This document shows, one piece after another, positions 1-8,036 of a stretch of DNA of 11,018 nt. The first letter of the stretch is position 1. Each line of letters opens with the position of its first letter. A model generated the notes under the pieces. The model was not told the origin of the DNA. It ran no database searches and saw only the letters and a program-made list of their open reading frames with translations. Made by a program: the position numbers and the translations under genes. The DNA lies in assembly GCF_000006565.2 (NCBI RefSeq), contig NW_017383916.1:1-11018 (forward strand). Direction: 5' to 3'. This DNA comes from Toxoplasma gondii ME49. Lineage: Eukaryota; Apicomplexa; Conoidasida; Eucoccidiorida; Sarcocystidae.

Positions 1-104
1 ACGTGTTGTCGGTATCCTTCAGAGAGTGAGTGTCCGGCGTGGGATGCGTGGGCCAATCCAGTTGCGGAAGCGAACGATCCGAGTTCACTCGTTTCGGAAT
101 ACGC
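1..104. repeat. Monomer C0, partial (3' end)
   Basis: Matches the last 104 bases of the other C monomers, from acgtgttgtcgg to ttcggaatacgc. The window begins one base inside the conserved gacgtgttg copy of class C. Confidence 0.9.
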
Positions 105-453
105 CGCGTGTGGCGTGTGGTGGCTCCACACGGTCCTGCCTTTTTCCGGTATGAGGCTCGTCGCGTACCTGCGCGGATGGGTGAGCGGTTATTGGTTGTG
201 TGTCGTTGTGCAATCCGTCTGCGACATTGTTGGGCGTTTTGTTCAGGCGTCGGACGTAAGAGAACAAACGGACGCGCGGGCGTGTTCTGCGTTTCGAGAC
301 AACTGCCGCACCACGTAGAGACTACTACTGATGGGATCACCGCGATGAGGTGTTGATAGCTGGCGGCGGAGGCACTGTGCGACCGGCATGTCATTGTTCC
401 AGTTGCGGCACAAGTGCTCTCCGAGGTGCCGCATCACTCTGGCACGAATTGTC
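105..453. repeat. Monomer E1
   Basis: 349 bp. Start placed by ungapped alignment of the C/E junction (tttcggaatacgccg) with the D/A junction. The variant pieces are tttttccggtatgagg and gcaatccgtctgcg. The tail cgaccggcatgtcattgttcc is shared with E2 only. The splice-donor-like string reads gacgtaagag here, so the AG before GT is lost. Confidence 0.9.
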
Positions 454-802
454 GACGTGTTGGGTGTGGCGGCGCCACATGGCCCGGCCGTTGTATGGTA
501 TGCGACTCGTCGAGTGCATGCGCATATGGCTGAGAGGTTACCGGTTGTGAGTCGTTATGCAGTCTGTCTAGGAGATGCTCGGGCGTTTTGCTCAGGCCGT
601 GAAGGTAAGAGAAGAAACGGACCCGGGGATGTGTGGTGTGTCTCGTGGCAACTGCGGCACCACGTAGAGACTACTGCTGATGGGGTCACCGCGATGAGGT
701 GTAGTAGGCCGGCGGCGGAGGCACTGTGCGGGCGGGACAACCATGTTTCATTTGCGGCACAGGTGCTCCCCGAGGTCCGACATCACTCTGGCACGAATTG
801 TC
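454..802. repeat. Monomer A1 (left-domain subtype)
   Basis: 349 bp. Starts at gacgtgttgggtgtgg. The left-domain A variants are present. The tail gtagtaggccggcggcgg is unique, since other A tails read gtagttagctgg or ttgatagc. The SalI site at the A/C junction begins at 800. Confidence 0.9.
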
Positions 803-1140
803 GACGTGTTGCGTTTGGTGGCGCCACAGCTGTCAGGAGGTTGTAACAGTCTGGGGTACGTTGTAAGATATTATCGCTGTATAGCCTGCCGCAGGCTGTG
901 TCAATGTCCAGTGCATTCACGCCGTGGCAACGGCTGTACAGGAAGGGAATACAAGGGTGAACGATGTAGCGTCTTTTATCTTTGGAGGCGAATACGACCC
1001 CGTGGAGAAAGGACAACATGTTCCCGCACCTCGGTGACGTGTTGTCGGTATCCTTCAGAGAGTGAGTGTCCGGCGTGGGATGCGTGGTCCAATCCAGTTG
1101 CGGAAGCGAACGATCCGAGTTCACTCGTTTCGGAATACGC
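803..1140. repeat. Monomer C1
   Basis: 338 bp. Patch allele a (gaatacaagggtgaac) at 947-962, hairpin at 883-897, dyad gtggcgccac at 818-827. By eye it differs from C6 at only about four or five positions (for example gtgcattcac, acaacatgtt and cctcggtgac), although the flanking A and E are of the other subtype. Confidence 0.9.
883..897. other. 15-bp hairpin in monomer C (first copy)
   Basis: The string agcctgccgcaggct has two perfect 7-base arms around a central c. It is identical in all eight complete C monomers, at offset 80-94 from the monomer start (for example 10535-10549 in C8). It sits next to the only clearly AT-rich stretch of the repeat (gtaagatattatc). Role unknown. Confidence 0.6.
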
Positions 1141-1489
1141 CGCGTTTGGCATGTGGAAGCCCCACACGGTCCTGCCTTTTTCCCGTATGATTCGCGTCAT
1201 GTACCTGCGTGGATGGGTGAGCGGTTATTGATTGTGTGTCGTTGTGCAGTCTGTCTCCGAGATTTTTGGGCGTATTCATCAGGCGTCGGAGGTAAGAGAA
1301 CAAACGGAGGCGCGGGCATGTTCTGCATTTCGAGACAACTGCCGCACCACGTAGAGACTACTACTGATGGGATCACCGCGATGAGGTGTTGATAGCTGGC
1401 CGCGGAGGCACTGTGCGACCGGCATGTCATTGTTCCAGTTGCGGCACAGGAGCTCCCCGAGGTGCCGCATCACTCTGGCACGAATTGTC
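1141..1489. repeat. Monomer E2
   Basis: 349 bp. It begins cgcgtttggcatgtggaagc, a variant head; other E monomers have cgcttgtggcgtgtggcgg. The string tatgattcgcgtcatgtacc is also private. The tail is E1-like and leads straight into A2 without a D. The donor-like aggtaagag lies at 1290-1298. Confidence 0.9.
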
Positions 1490-1839
1490 GACGTGTTGGG
1501 TGTGGCGGCGCCACATGGTCCGGCCGTTGTATGGTATGCGATTCGTCGAGTGCATGCGCGTATGGCTGAGAGGTTACCGGTTGTGAGTCGTTATGCAGTC
1601 TGTCTAGGAGATGCTCGGGCGTTATGTTCAGGCGCGGGAGGTAAGACAGGAAAAGGACCCGGGGGCGTGTGGTGTGTCTCGTGGCAACTGCGGCACCACG
1701 TAGAGACTACTGCTGATGGGGTCACCGCGATGAGGTGTTGATAGCAGGCCGCGGAGGCACTGTGCGACGAGCATTTCATTGTTACAGTTGCGACACGGGT
1801 GCTCGCCAGAGGTTTGACGCCACTCTGGCACGAATTTTC
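1490..1839. repeat. Monomer A2 (left-domain subtype)
   Basis: 350 bp. Its tail differs from all other A monomers: gcgacgagcatttcattg, then tgctcgccagaggtttgacg. This is partly an E-like tail, and the gacgagcat piece reappears only in E8. The SalI site at its 3' junction is destroyed (ttttcgacg). Confidence 0.88.
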
Positions 1840-2186
1840 GACGTGTTGGGTGTGGCGGCGCCACATGGCCCAGCCGTTGTATGGTATGCGACTCGTCGCG
1901 TGCATGCGCGTATGGATGAGAGGTTACCGGTTGTGAGTCGTTATGCAGTCTGTCTAGGAGATGCTCGGGCGTTTTGTCCAGGCGCGGGATGTAAGAGGAA
2001 AAGGATGCGCGAGCATGTGGTGTGTCTCGAGGCAACTGCGGCACCACGTAGAGACTACTGCTGATGGGGTCACCGCGATGGGGTGTAGTTAGCTGGCGGC
2101 GGAGGCACTGTGCGGGCGGGACGACCATGATTCATTTGCGGCACAGGTGCTCCCCGAGGTCCGACATCACTCGGGCACGAATTGTC
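1840..2186. repeat. Monomer A3 (left-domain subtype)
   Basis: 347 bp, the second member of the only A-A doublet in the window. The donor-like string is changed to gggatgtaagagg, followed by the private aaaggatgcgcgagcatgtgg. Confidence 0.88.
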
Positions 2187-2522
2187 GACGTGTTGCGTTT
2201 GGTGGCGCCACAGCTGTCAGGAGGTTGTAACAGTCTGGGGTACGTTGTAAGATATTATCGCTGTATAGCCTGCCGCAGGCTGTGTCAATGTCCAGTGCTT
2301 TCACGCCGTGCCAACGGCTGTACAGGAAGGATTTATTGGAGAGAGATGTAGCATCTTTTATCTTCGGAGGCGAATACGACCCCGTGGAGAAAGGACAACT
2401 TGTTCCCGCACCTCGATGACGTGTTGTCGGTATCCTTCAGAGAGTGAGTGTCCGGCGTGGGATGCGTGGTCCAATCCAGTTGCGGAAGCGAACGATCCGA
2501 GTTCACTCGTTTCGGAATACGC
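2187..2522. repeat. Monomer C2
   Basis: 336 bp. Carries patch allele b (atttattggagaga, 2331-2344), two bases shorter than the other alleles, together with the linked change gccgtgccaacgg about 20-35 bases upstream. The combination is repeated only in C4. Confidence 0.9.
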
Positions 2523-2876
2523 CGCTTGTGGCGTGTGGCGACCCCACATGGTCCTGCCTTTTTCCCATATGAGTCTCGTCGCGTACCTGCGCGGATGGGT
2601 GAGCGGTTATTGATTGTGTGTCGTTGTGCAGTCTGTCTGCGACATTGTTGGGTGTATTTTTCAGGCGTCGGAGGTAAGAGAAAAAACGGACGCGCGGGCC
2701 TGTTCCCTTTTTCGAGACACTTCCCGGGCCACGTAGAGACTACTGCTGATGGGATCACCGCGATGAGGTGTTGATAGCTGGCAGTGGAGGCACTGTGCCG
2801 GCGGCATGTCCACGTTGCGTGTGTGGCGCGGGCACTAGCTAGCCAGAGGTCCGACATCACTCTGGCACGAACTGCC
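2523..2876. repeat. Monomer E3
   Basis: 354 bp. Variants: head gtggcgaccccacatgg, gtgtatttttcaggcg, aaaaaacggacgcg and ccctttttcgagacacttcc. The first ~200 bases match E5 very closely. The tail gttgcgtgtgtggcgcgggc followed by actagctagcc matches E7 instead. Confidence 0.88.
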
Positions 2877-3215
2877 GACGTGTTGCGTTCGGCGGCTCCA
2901 CAGGTTGCGGGGTGGGATTAGGGGGTGGGTGGTGGTGGATAGAGGGCCGGGTGAGAAGTGCTTCGCTGTGTGTGATTGGCAGGTGGTTTTCCGGCGTGGC
3001 TGCTCGTTGACCGGAAGCGATAGTGAGCGAGAATGAGAGAGCGGGTTTCGTATTTCGACTCGGACCTCAGGCCATGCACAGACTACACGTGATGCAGGTT
3101 ACGTGTTGTGGGTTTGTCGGCTCGCGTCGGAACCGCTGTGTGGGCGGTGTAGCGATGTCTAGGTTCCCCCCCAGGTGACAGCCAGAGGTCCGACGTCGCT
3201 GTGGCACGAATTGTC
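2877..3215. repeat. Monomer D1
   Basis: 339 bp, the first D in the window. The head gcgttcggcggctccacagg is shared with D5. The G-rich tract includes gattaggg. Private changes: gaccggaagcg, tgatgcaggttacg, and a C-run in ggttcccccccaggtg. Confidence 0.88.
2909..2929 (+). other. G-quadruplex motif in D1
   Basis: Four guanine runs of 4, 3, 5 and 3, separated by loops t, atta and t, which fits the canonical G3+N1-7 pattern. The middle contains ttaggg, which here is part of the G-tract and is not a telomere array. Formation in the cell is inferred only. Confidence 0.7.
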
Positions 3216-3563
3216 GACGTGTTGGGTGTGGCGGCGCCACATGGCCCGGCCGGTGTATGATATGCGATTCGTCGAGTGCATGCGCGGATTGGTGAGAGGT
3301 TACTGGTTGTGTGTCGTTATGCAGTCTGTCTGGGAGATGGTCGGGCGTATTGCCCAGGCGCGGGAGGTAAGGGAGCAAAAGGTTCCGGGAGCGTGTGGTG
3401 TGTCTCGAGGCAACTGCGGCACCACGTAGAGACTACTGCTGATGGGGTCACCGCGATGAGGTGTAGTTAGCTGGCGGCGGAGGCACTGTGCGGGCGGGAC
3501 GACCATGTTTCATTTGCGGCACAGGTGCTCCCCGAGGTCCGCATCACTCGGACACGAATTGTC
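3216..3563. repeat. Monomer A4 (variant q)
   Basis: 348 bp. Variant q: gggcgtattgcccaggcgcg followed by ggaggtaagggagcaaaagg. This is the same as A6. The 15-bp dyad tgtggcggcgccaca lies at 3227-3241. Confidence 0.9.
3227..3241. other. Monomer-start dyad in class A (A4 copy)
   Basis: The string tgtggcggcgccaca has perfect 7-base arms around a central g, at offset 12-26 of the A monomers. At the same place class C has gtggcgccac, and most E copies have gtgtgg and ccacac arms around a 5-base loop. It could be a protein-binding dyad or only a chance palindrome; the sequence alone does not decide. Confidence 0.5.
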
Positions 3564-3899
3564 GACGTGTTGCGTTTGGTGGCGCCACAGCTGTCAGGAG
3601 GTTGTAACAGTCTGGGGTACGTTGTAAGATATTATCGCTGTATAGCCTGCCGCAGGCTGTGTCAATGTCCAGTGCTTTCACGCCGTGGCAACGGCTGTAC
3701 AGGAAGGGAATACAAGGGTGAACGATGTAGCATCTTTTATTTTGGAGGCGAATACGACCCCGTGGAGAAAGGACAACTTGTTCCGCACCTCGATGACGTG
3801 TTGTCGGTATCCTTCAGAGAGTGAGTGTCCGGCGTGGGATGCGTGGGCCAATCCAGTTGCGGAAGCGAACGATCCGAGTTCACTCGTTTCGGAATACGC
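3564..3899. repeat. Monomer C3
   Basis: 336 bp. Patch allele a (3708-3723). It is short because of two separate single-base losses, in cttttattttggagg and in cttgttccgcacc, which break the reading frame that stays open in C1 and C5-C8. Confidence 0.9.
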
Positions 3900-4254
3900 C
3901 GCTTGTGGCGTGTGGCGGCCCCAAACGGTCCTGCCTTTTTCCCGTATGAGTCTCGTCGCGTACCTGCGCGGATGGGTGAGCGGTTATTGATTGTGTGTCG
4001 TTGTGCAGTCTGTCTGCGACATTGATGGGCGTACTCTTCAGAAGCTGGAGGTAAGAGGAGAAACGGACTCGTGGGCGTGTTCTGTGTCTCGAGGCAACTG
4101 CCGCACCACGTAGCGCCGAGGCGACTGCTGATGGAGTGACCGCGAGGAGGTGTTGTTAGGTGGCAGCGGAGGCACTGTGCCGGGGGCATGTCCATGTTTA
4201 GTTTGCGGCGCGGCCACCCCCCAGAGGTCCTTCGGCACTTTGGCACGAACTGCC
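3900..4254. repeat. Monomer E4 (variant z)
   Basis: 355 bp. The usual gtagagactactgctgatgg is replaced by gtagcgccgaggcgactgc (about 4110-4130), followed by gagtgaccgcgaggaggtg. The head dyad is spoiled (gccccaaacgg). All of this is shared with E6. The end is private: cggccaccccccagaggtcc, ttcggcactttgg. Confidence 0.88.
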
Positions 4255-4594
4255 GACGTGTTGCGTTTGGCGACACCACAGGTTGCGGGGTGGGATGAGG
4301 GCGTGGGGGGTGGTGGATAGAGGGCCGGGTGAGAAGTACTTCGCTGTGTGTGATTGGCAGGTGGTTTTCCGATGTGGCTGCTCGTTGACAGGAAGCGATA
4401 GTGAGCGAGAATGAGAGAGCGGGTTTCGTATTTCGACTCGGACGTCAGGCCATGCAGAGACTACACGTGATGGAGGTTACGTGTTGAGGGGTTTGTCGGC
4501 TCGCATCGGAAGCGCTGTGTGGGCGGTGTAGCGATGCCTAGGCTCCGCCGCAGGTGACAGCCAGAGGTCCGACGTCGCTGTGGCACGATTTGTC
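4255..4594. repeat. Monomer D2
   Basis: 340 bp. Head gcgtttggcgacaccacagg as in D3, D4 and D6. Private changes are gaagtacttc (a perfect 10-bp palindrome where other copies have gaagtgcttc), gaggggtttgtcgg and ctcgcatcgg. Confidence 0.88.
4287..4310 (+). other. G-quadruplex motif in D2
   Basis: Guanine runs of 4, 3, 3 and 6 with loops t, atga and cgt. Confidence 0.7.
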
Positions 4595-4942
4595 GACGTG
4601 TTGGGTGTGGCGGCGCCACATGGTCCGGCCGGTGTATGATATGCGATTCGTCGAGTGCATGCGCGGATGGGTGAGAGGTTACTGGTTGTGTGTCGTTATG
4701 CAGTCTGTCTGGGAGATGGTCGGGCGAATTGCCCAGGCGCCGGAGATGTTAGAGGAAAAGGTTCCGGGAGCGTGTGGTGTGTCTCGTGGCAACTGCGGCA
4801 CCACGTAGAGACTGCTGCTGATGGGGTCACCGCGATGGGGTGTAGTTAGCTGGCGGCGGAGGCACTGTGCGGGCGGGACGACCATGATTCATTTGCGGCA
4901 CAGGTGCTCCCCGAGGTCCGCATCACTCGGACACGAATTGTC
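4595..4942. repeat. Monomer A5 (variant m)
   Basis: 348 bp. Variant m: gggcgaattgcccaggcgcc, then ggagatgttagaggaaaagg (about 4721-4760). The donor-like GTAAG string is absent in this variant. Confidence 0.9.
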
Positions 4943-5278
4943 GACGTGTTGCGTTTGGTGGCGCCACAGCTGTCAGGAGGTTGTAACAGTCTGGGGTACG
5001 TTGTAAGATATTATCGCTGTATAGCCTGCCGCAGGCTGTGTCAATGTCCAGTGCTTTCACGCCGTGCCAACGGCTGTACAGGAAGGATTTATTGGAGAGA
5101 GATGTAGCATCTTTTATCTTCGGAGGCGAATACGACCCCGTGGAGAAAGGACAACTTGTTCCCGCACCTCGATGACGTGTTGTCGGTATCCTTCAGAGAG
5201 TGAGTGTCCGGCGTGGGATGCGTGGTCCAATCCAGTTGCGGAAGCGAACGATCCGAGTTCACTCGTTTCGGAATACGC
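4943..5278. repeat. Monomer C4
   Basis: 336 bp. Patch allele b (5087-5100) plus the linked gccgtgccaacgg, as in C2. Confidence 0.9.
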
Positions 5279-5629
5279 CGCTTGTGGCGTGTGGCGGCCC
5301 CACACGGTCCTGCCTTTTTCCCGTATGAGTCTCGTCGCGTACCTGCGCGGATGGGTGAGCGGTTATTGATTGTGTGTCGTTGTGCAGTCTGTCTGCGACA
5401 TTGTTGGGTGTATTTTTCAGGCGTCGGAGGTAAGAGAAAAAACGGACGCGCGGGCCTGTTCCCTTTTTCGAGACACTTCCCGGGCCACGTAGAGACTACT
5501 GCTGATGGGAGTCACCGCGATGAGGTGTTGTTAGCTGGCAGTGGAGGCACTGTGCCGGCGGCATGTCCATGTTCCGTTTGCGGCGCGGCCGCCTGCCAGA
5601 GGTCCGACATCACTCTGGCACGAACTGCC
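5279..5629. repeat. Monomer E5
   Basis: 351 bp. The body is E3-like (gtgtatttttcaggcg, aaaaaacggacgcg). The tail gtccatgttccgtttgcgg, then cgcggccgcctgccagagg, is like E6. It contains a NotI-type gcggccgc, also present in E6. Confidence 0.88.
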
Positions 5630-5968
5630 GACGTGTTGCGTTTGGCGACACCACAGGTTGCGGGGTGGGATTAGGGGGTGGGTGGTGGTGGATAGAGGGC
5701 CGGGTGAGAAGTGCTTCGCTGTGTGTGATTGGCAGGTGGTTTTCCGATGTGGCTGCTCGTTGACAGGAAGCGATAGTGAGCGAGAATGAGAGAGCGGGTT
5801 TCGTATTTCGACTCGGACGTCAGGCCATGCAGAGACTACACGTGATGGAGGTTACGTGTTGAGGGTTTGTCGGCTCGCGTCGGAAGCGCTGTGTGGGCGG
5901 TGTAGCGATGTCTAGGTTCCGCCGCAGGTGACAGCCAGAGGTCCGACGTCGCTGTGGCACGATTTGTC
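5630..5968. repeat. Monomer D3
   Basis: 339 bp. The head is D2-like (ggcgacaccacagg). The G-tract is of the D1 form (gattaggg, then ggtgggtggtgg). Confidence 0.88.
5662..5682 (+). other. G-quadruplex motif in D3
   Basis: Guanine runs of 4, 3, 5 and 3 with loops t, atta and t, the same form as in D1. Confidence 0.7.
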
Positions 5969-6317
5969 GACGTGTTGGGTGTGGCGGCGCCACATGGTCC
6001 GGCCGGTGTATGATATGCGATTCGTCGAGTGCACGCGCGGATGGGTGAGAGGTTACTGGTTGTGTGTCGTTATGCAGTCTGTCTGGGAGATGGTCGGGCG
6101 TATTGCCCAGGCGCGGGAGGTAAGGGAGCAAAAGGTTCCGGGAGCGTGTGGTGTGTCTCGTGGCAACTGCGGCACCACGTAGAGACTACTGCTGATGGGG
6201 TCACCGCGATGGGGTGTAGTTAGCTGGCGGCGGAGGCACTGTGCGGGCGGGACGGCCATGTTTCATTTGCGGCACAGGTGCTCCCCGAGGTGCCGCATCA
6301 TTCGGACACGAATTGTC
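5969..6317. repeat. Monomer A6 (variant q)
   Basis: 349 bp. Same variant as A4. Small private change gtgcacgcgcgg in place of gtgcatgcgcgg. The tail cgaggtgccgcatcattcgg is unlike other right-domain A monomers. Confidence 0.9.
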
Positions 6318-6655
6318 GACGTGTTGCGTTTGGTGGCGCCACAGCTGTCAGGAGGTTGTAACAGTCTGGGGTACGTTGTAAGATATTATCGCTGTATAGC
6401 CTGCCGCAGGCTGTGTCAATGTCCAGTGCTTTCACGCCGTGGCAACGGCTGTACAGGAAGGGAGTATAAGGAAGAGGGATGTAGCATCTTTTATTTTTGG
6501 AGGCGAATACGACCCCGTGGAGAAAGGACAACTTGTTCCCGCACCTCGATGCCGTGTTGTCGGTATCCTTCAGAGAGTGAGTGTCCGGCGTGGGATGCGT
6601 GGGCCAATCCAGTTGCGGAAGCGAACGATCCGAGTTCACTCGTTTCGGAATACGC
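6318..6655. repeat. Monomer C5
   Basis: 338 bp. Patch allele c (gagtataaggaagagg, 6462-6477), unique in the window. The second landmark reads gatgccgtgttg, as in C6. Confidence 0.9.
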
Positions 6656-7010
6656 CGCTTGTGGCGTGTGGCGGCCCCAAACGGTCCTGCCTTTTTCCCG
6701 TATGAGTCTCGTCGCGTACCTGCGCGGATGGGTGAGAAGTTATTGGTTGTGTGTCGTTGTGCAGTCTGTCTGCGAGATTGCTGGGCGTTCTGTTCAGAAT
6801 CTGGAGGTAAGAGGAGAAACGGACTCGTGGGCGTGTTCTATGTCTCGAGGCAACTGCCGCACCACGTAGCGCCGAGGCGACTGCTGATGGAGTGACCGCG
6901 AGGAGGTGTTGTTAGGTGGCAGTGGAGGCACTGTGCCGGCGGCATGTCCATGTTCCGTTTGCGGCGCGGCCGCCTGCGACAGGTCCGACATCACTCTGGC
7001 ACGAACTGCC
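6656..7010. repeat. Monomer E6 (variant z)
   Basis: 355 bp. Shares with E4 the gtagcgccgaggcg replacement and gccccaaacgg. It differs by gggtgagaagttattgg and gattgctgggcgttctg. Tail ggcagtggagg, gcggccgcctgcgacagg. Confidence 0.88.
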
Positions 7011-7349
7011 GACGTGTTGCGTTTGGCGACACCACAGGTTGCGGGGTGGGATGAGGGCGTGGGGGGTGGTGGATAGAGGGCCGGGTGAGAAGTGCTTCGC
7101 TGTGTGTGATTGGCAGGTGGTTTTCCGATGTGGCTGCTCGTTGACAGGAAGCGATAGTGAGCGAGAATGAGAGAGCGGGTTTCGTATTTCGACTCGGACG
7201 TCAGGCCATGCAGAGACTACACGTGATGGAGGTTACGTGTTGAGGGTTTGTCGGCTCGCGTCGGAAGCGCTGTGTGGGCGGTGTAGCGATGCCTAGGCTC
7301 CGCCGCAGGTGACAGCCAGAGGTCCGACGTCGCTGTGGCACGATTTGTC
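7011..7349. repeat. Monomer D4
   Basis: 339 bp. Common D form: ggcgacaccacagg head, gatgagggcg G-tract, gaagtgcttcgc, gaatgagagagcggg. Confidence 0.9.
7043..7066 (+). other. G-quadruplex motif in D4
   Basis: Guanine runs of 4, 3, 3 and 6 with loops t, atga and cgt, the D2 form. Confidence 0.7.
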
Positions 7350-7698
7350 GACGTGTTGGGTGTGGCGGCGCCACATGGTCCGGCCGGTGTATGATATGCG
7401 ATTCGTCGAGTGCATGCGCGGATGGGTGAGAGGTTACTGGTTGTGTGTCGTTATGCAGTCTGTCTGGGAGATGGTCGGGCGAATTGCCCAGGCGCCGGAG
7501 ATGTTAGAAGAAAAGGTTCCGGGAGCGTGTGGTGTGTCTCGTGGCAACTGCGGCACCACGTAGAGACTACTGCTGATGGGGTCACCGCGATGAGGTGTAG
7601 TTAGCTGGCGGCGGAGGCACTGTGCGGGCGGGACGACCATGTTTCATTTGCGGCACACGTGCTCCCCGAGGTCCGACATCACTCGGACACGAATTGTC
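7350..7698. repeat. Monomer A7 (variant m)
   Basis: 349 bp. Variant m (ggagatgttagaagaaaagg, ending near 7516), one base different from A5 in this tract and the same as A9 there. Tail cggcacacgtgctcc, in which other copies read acaggtgctcc. Confidence 0.9.
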
Positions 7699-8036
7699 GA
7701 CGTGTTGCGTTTGGTGGCGCCACAGCTGTCAGGAGGTTGTAACAGTCTGGGGTACGTTGTAAGATATTATCGCTGTATAGCCTGCCGCAGGCTGTGTCAA
7801 TGTCCAGTGCTTTCACGCCGTGGCAACGGCTGTACAGGAAGGGAATACAAGGGTGAACGATGTAGCGTCTTTTATCTTTGGAGGCGAATACGACCCCGTG
7901 GAGAAAGGACAACTTGTTCCCGCACCTCGATGCCGTGTTGTCGGTATCCTTCAGAGAGTGAGTGTCCGGCGTGGGATGCGTGGGCCAATCCAGTTGCGGA
8001 AGCGAACGATCCGAGTTCACTCGTTTCGGAATACGC
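7699..8036. repeat. Monomer C6
   Basis: 338 bp. Patch allele a (7843-7858). Shares gtagcgtc with C1 and gatgccgtgttg with C5. Confidence 0.9.

Larger units (their letters stand above)
1..3215. repeat. Left array domain, irregular monomer order
   Basis: The order is C(partial)-E-A-C-E-A-A-C-E-D. The first two E monomers run directly into A without a D, giving a trimer A-C-E of 1036 bp (454-1489), and A is doubled at 1490-2186. The three A monomers here share variants not seen further right: ttgtatggtatgcg, ggttaccggttgtgagtcg and tctaggagatgctcggg. By eye there are about a dozen differences from right-domain A in the first ~130 bases. The domain grades into the regular array through C2-E3-D1, which are already of right-hand type. 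Confidence 0.85.
3216..4594. repeat. HOR unit 1 (A4-C3-E4-D2)
   Basis: Complete tetramer of 1379 bp. It shares its A variant (gtaagggagc after the conserved gcgcgggag) and its unusual E variant with HOR unit 3, two periods downstream, more closely than with the adjacent unit 2. Confidence 0.9.
4595..5968. repeat. HOR unit 2 (A5-C4-E5-D3)
   Basis: Complete tetramer of 1374 bp, the shortest. Its C-E-D part resembles the block C2-E3-D1 at 2187-3215: both carry the 14-bp C patch allele, the poly-A variant aaaaaacgg in E, and gattaggg in D. This points to a shared recent duplication about 2.755 kb apart. Confidence 0.9.
5969..7349. repeat. HOR unit 3 (A6-C5-E6-D4)
   Basis: Complete tetramer of 1381 bp, the longest. 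Its E is 355 bp because of the substituted cgccgaggcg tract. Its C carries a patch allele found nowhere else in the window. Confidence 0.9.

Noticed and set aside
30..356. Plus-strand frame of 108 codons beginning MSGVG, seen again at 1066, 2448, 3825, 5204, 6581, 7962, 9342 and 10718.
   Set aside because: It is the same C/E segment in another frame. Its length varies from 66 to 156 codons because of small indels and stops, so no constraint on the frame is visible.
841..1020. Nuclear copy of mitochondrial DNA, suggested by the AT-richer gttgtaagatattatcgctg stretch in C.
   Set aside because: The AT-rich part is only about 25 bases, the rest of C is GC-balanced, and C aligns with the satellite monomer. 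No mitochondrial gene was recognised.
829..1166. A ~322-bp mobile-element insertion in the middle of a ~349-bp monomer, flanked by a ~16-bp near-duplicate of gtgtggcggcgccaca, repeated in every C-E block.
   Set aside because: The putative insert has no terminal inverted repeats, no poly-A tail and no coding capacity. Its final third aligns with the other monomers: tcactcg, then an ungapped 32-base match across the C/E junction, cgatgacgtgttg against cgatgaggtgttg, and gaggcgaatacgaccccgtggag (in part) against gaggcaactgcggcaccacgtagag. The flanking duplicate is simply the next monomer start. A diverged monomer explains length and sequence better.
2917..2925. Telomere-like ttaggg in D1 (and D3 at about 5671).
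   Set aside because: A single occurrence inside a G-rich tract; the other D copies read atgaggg. It is not an interstitial telomere array.
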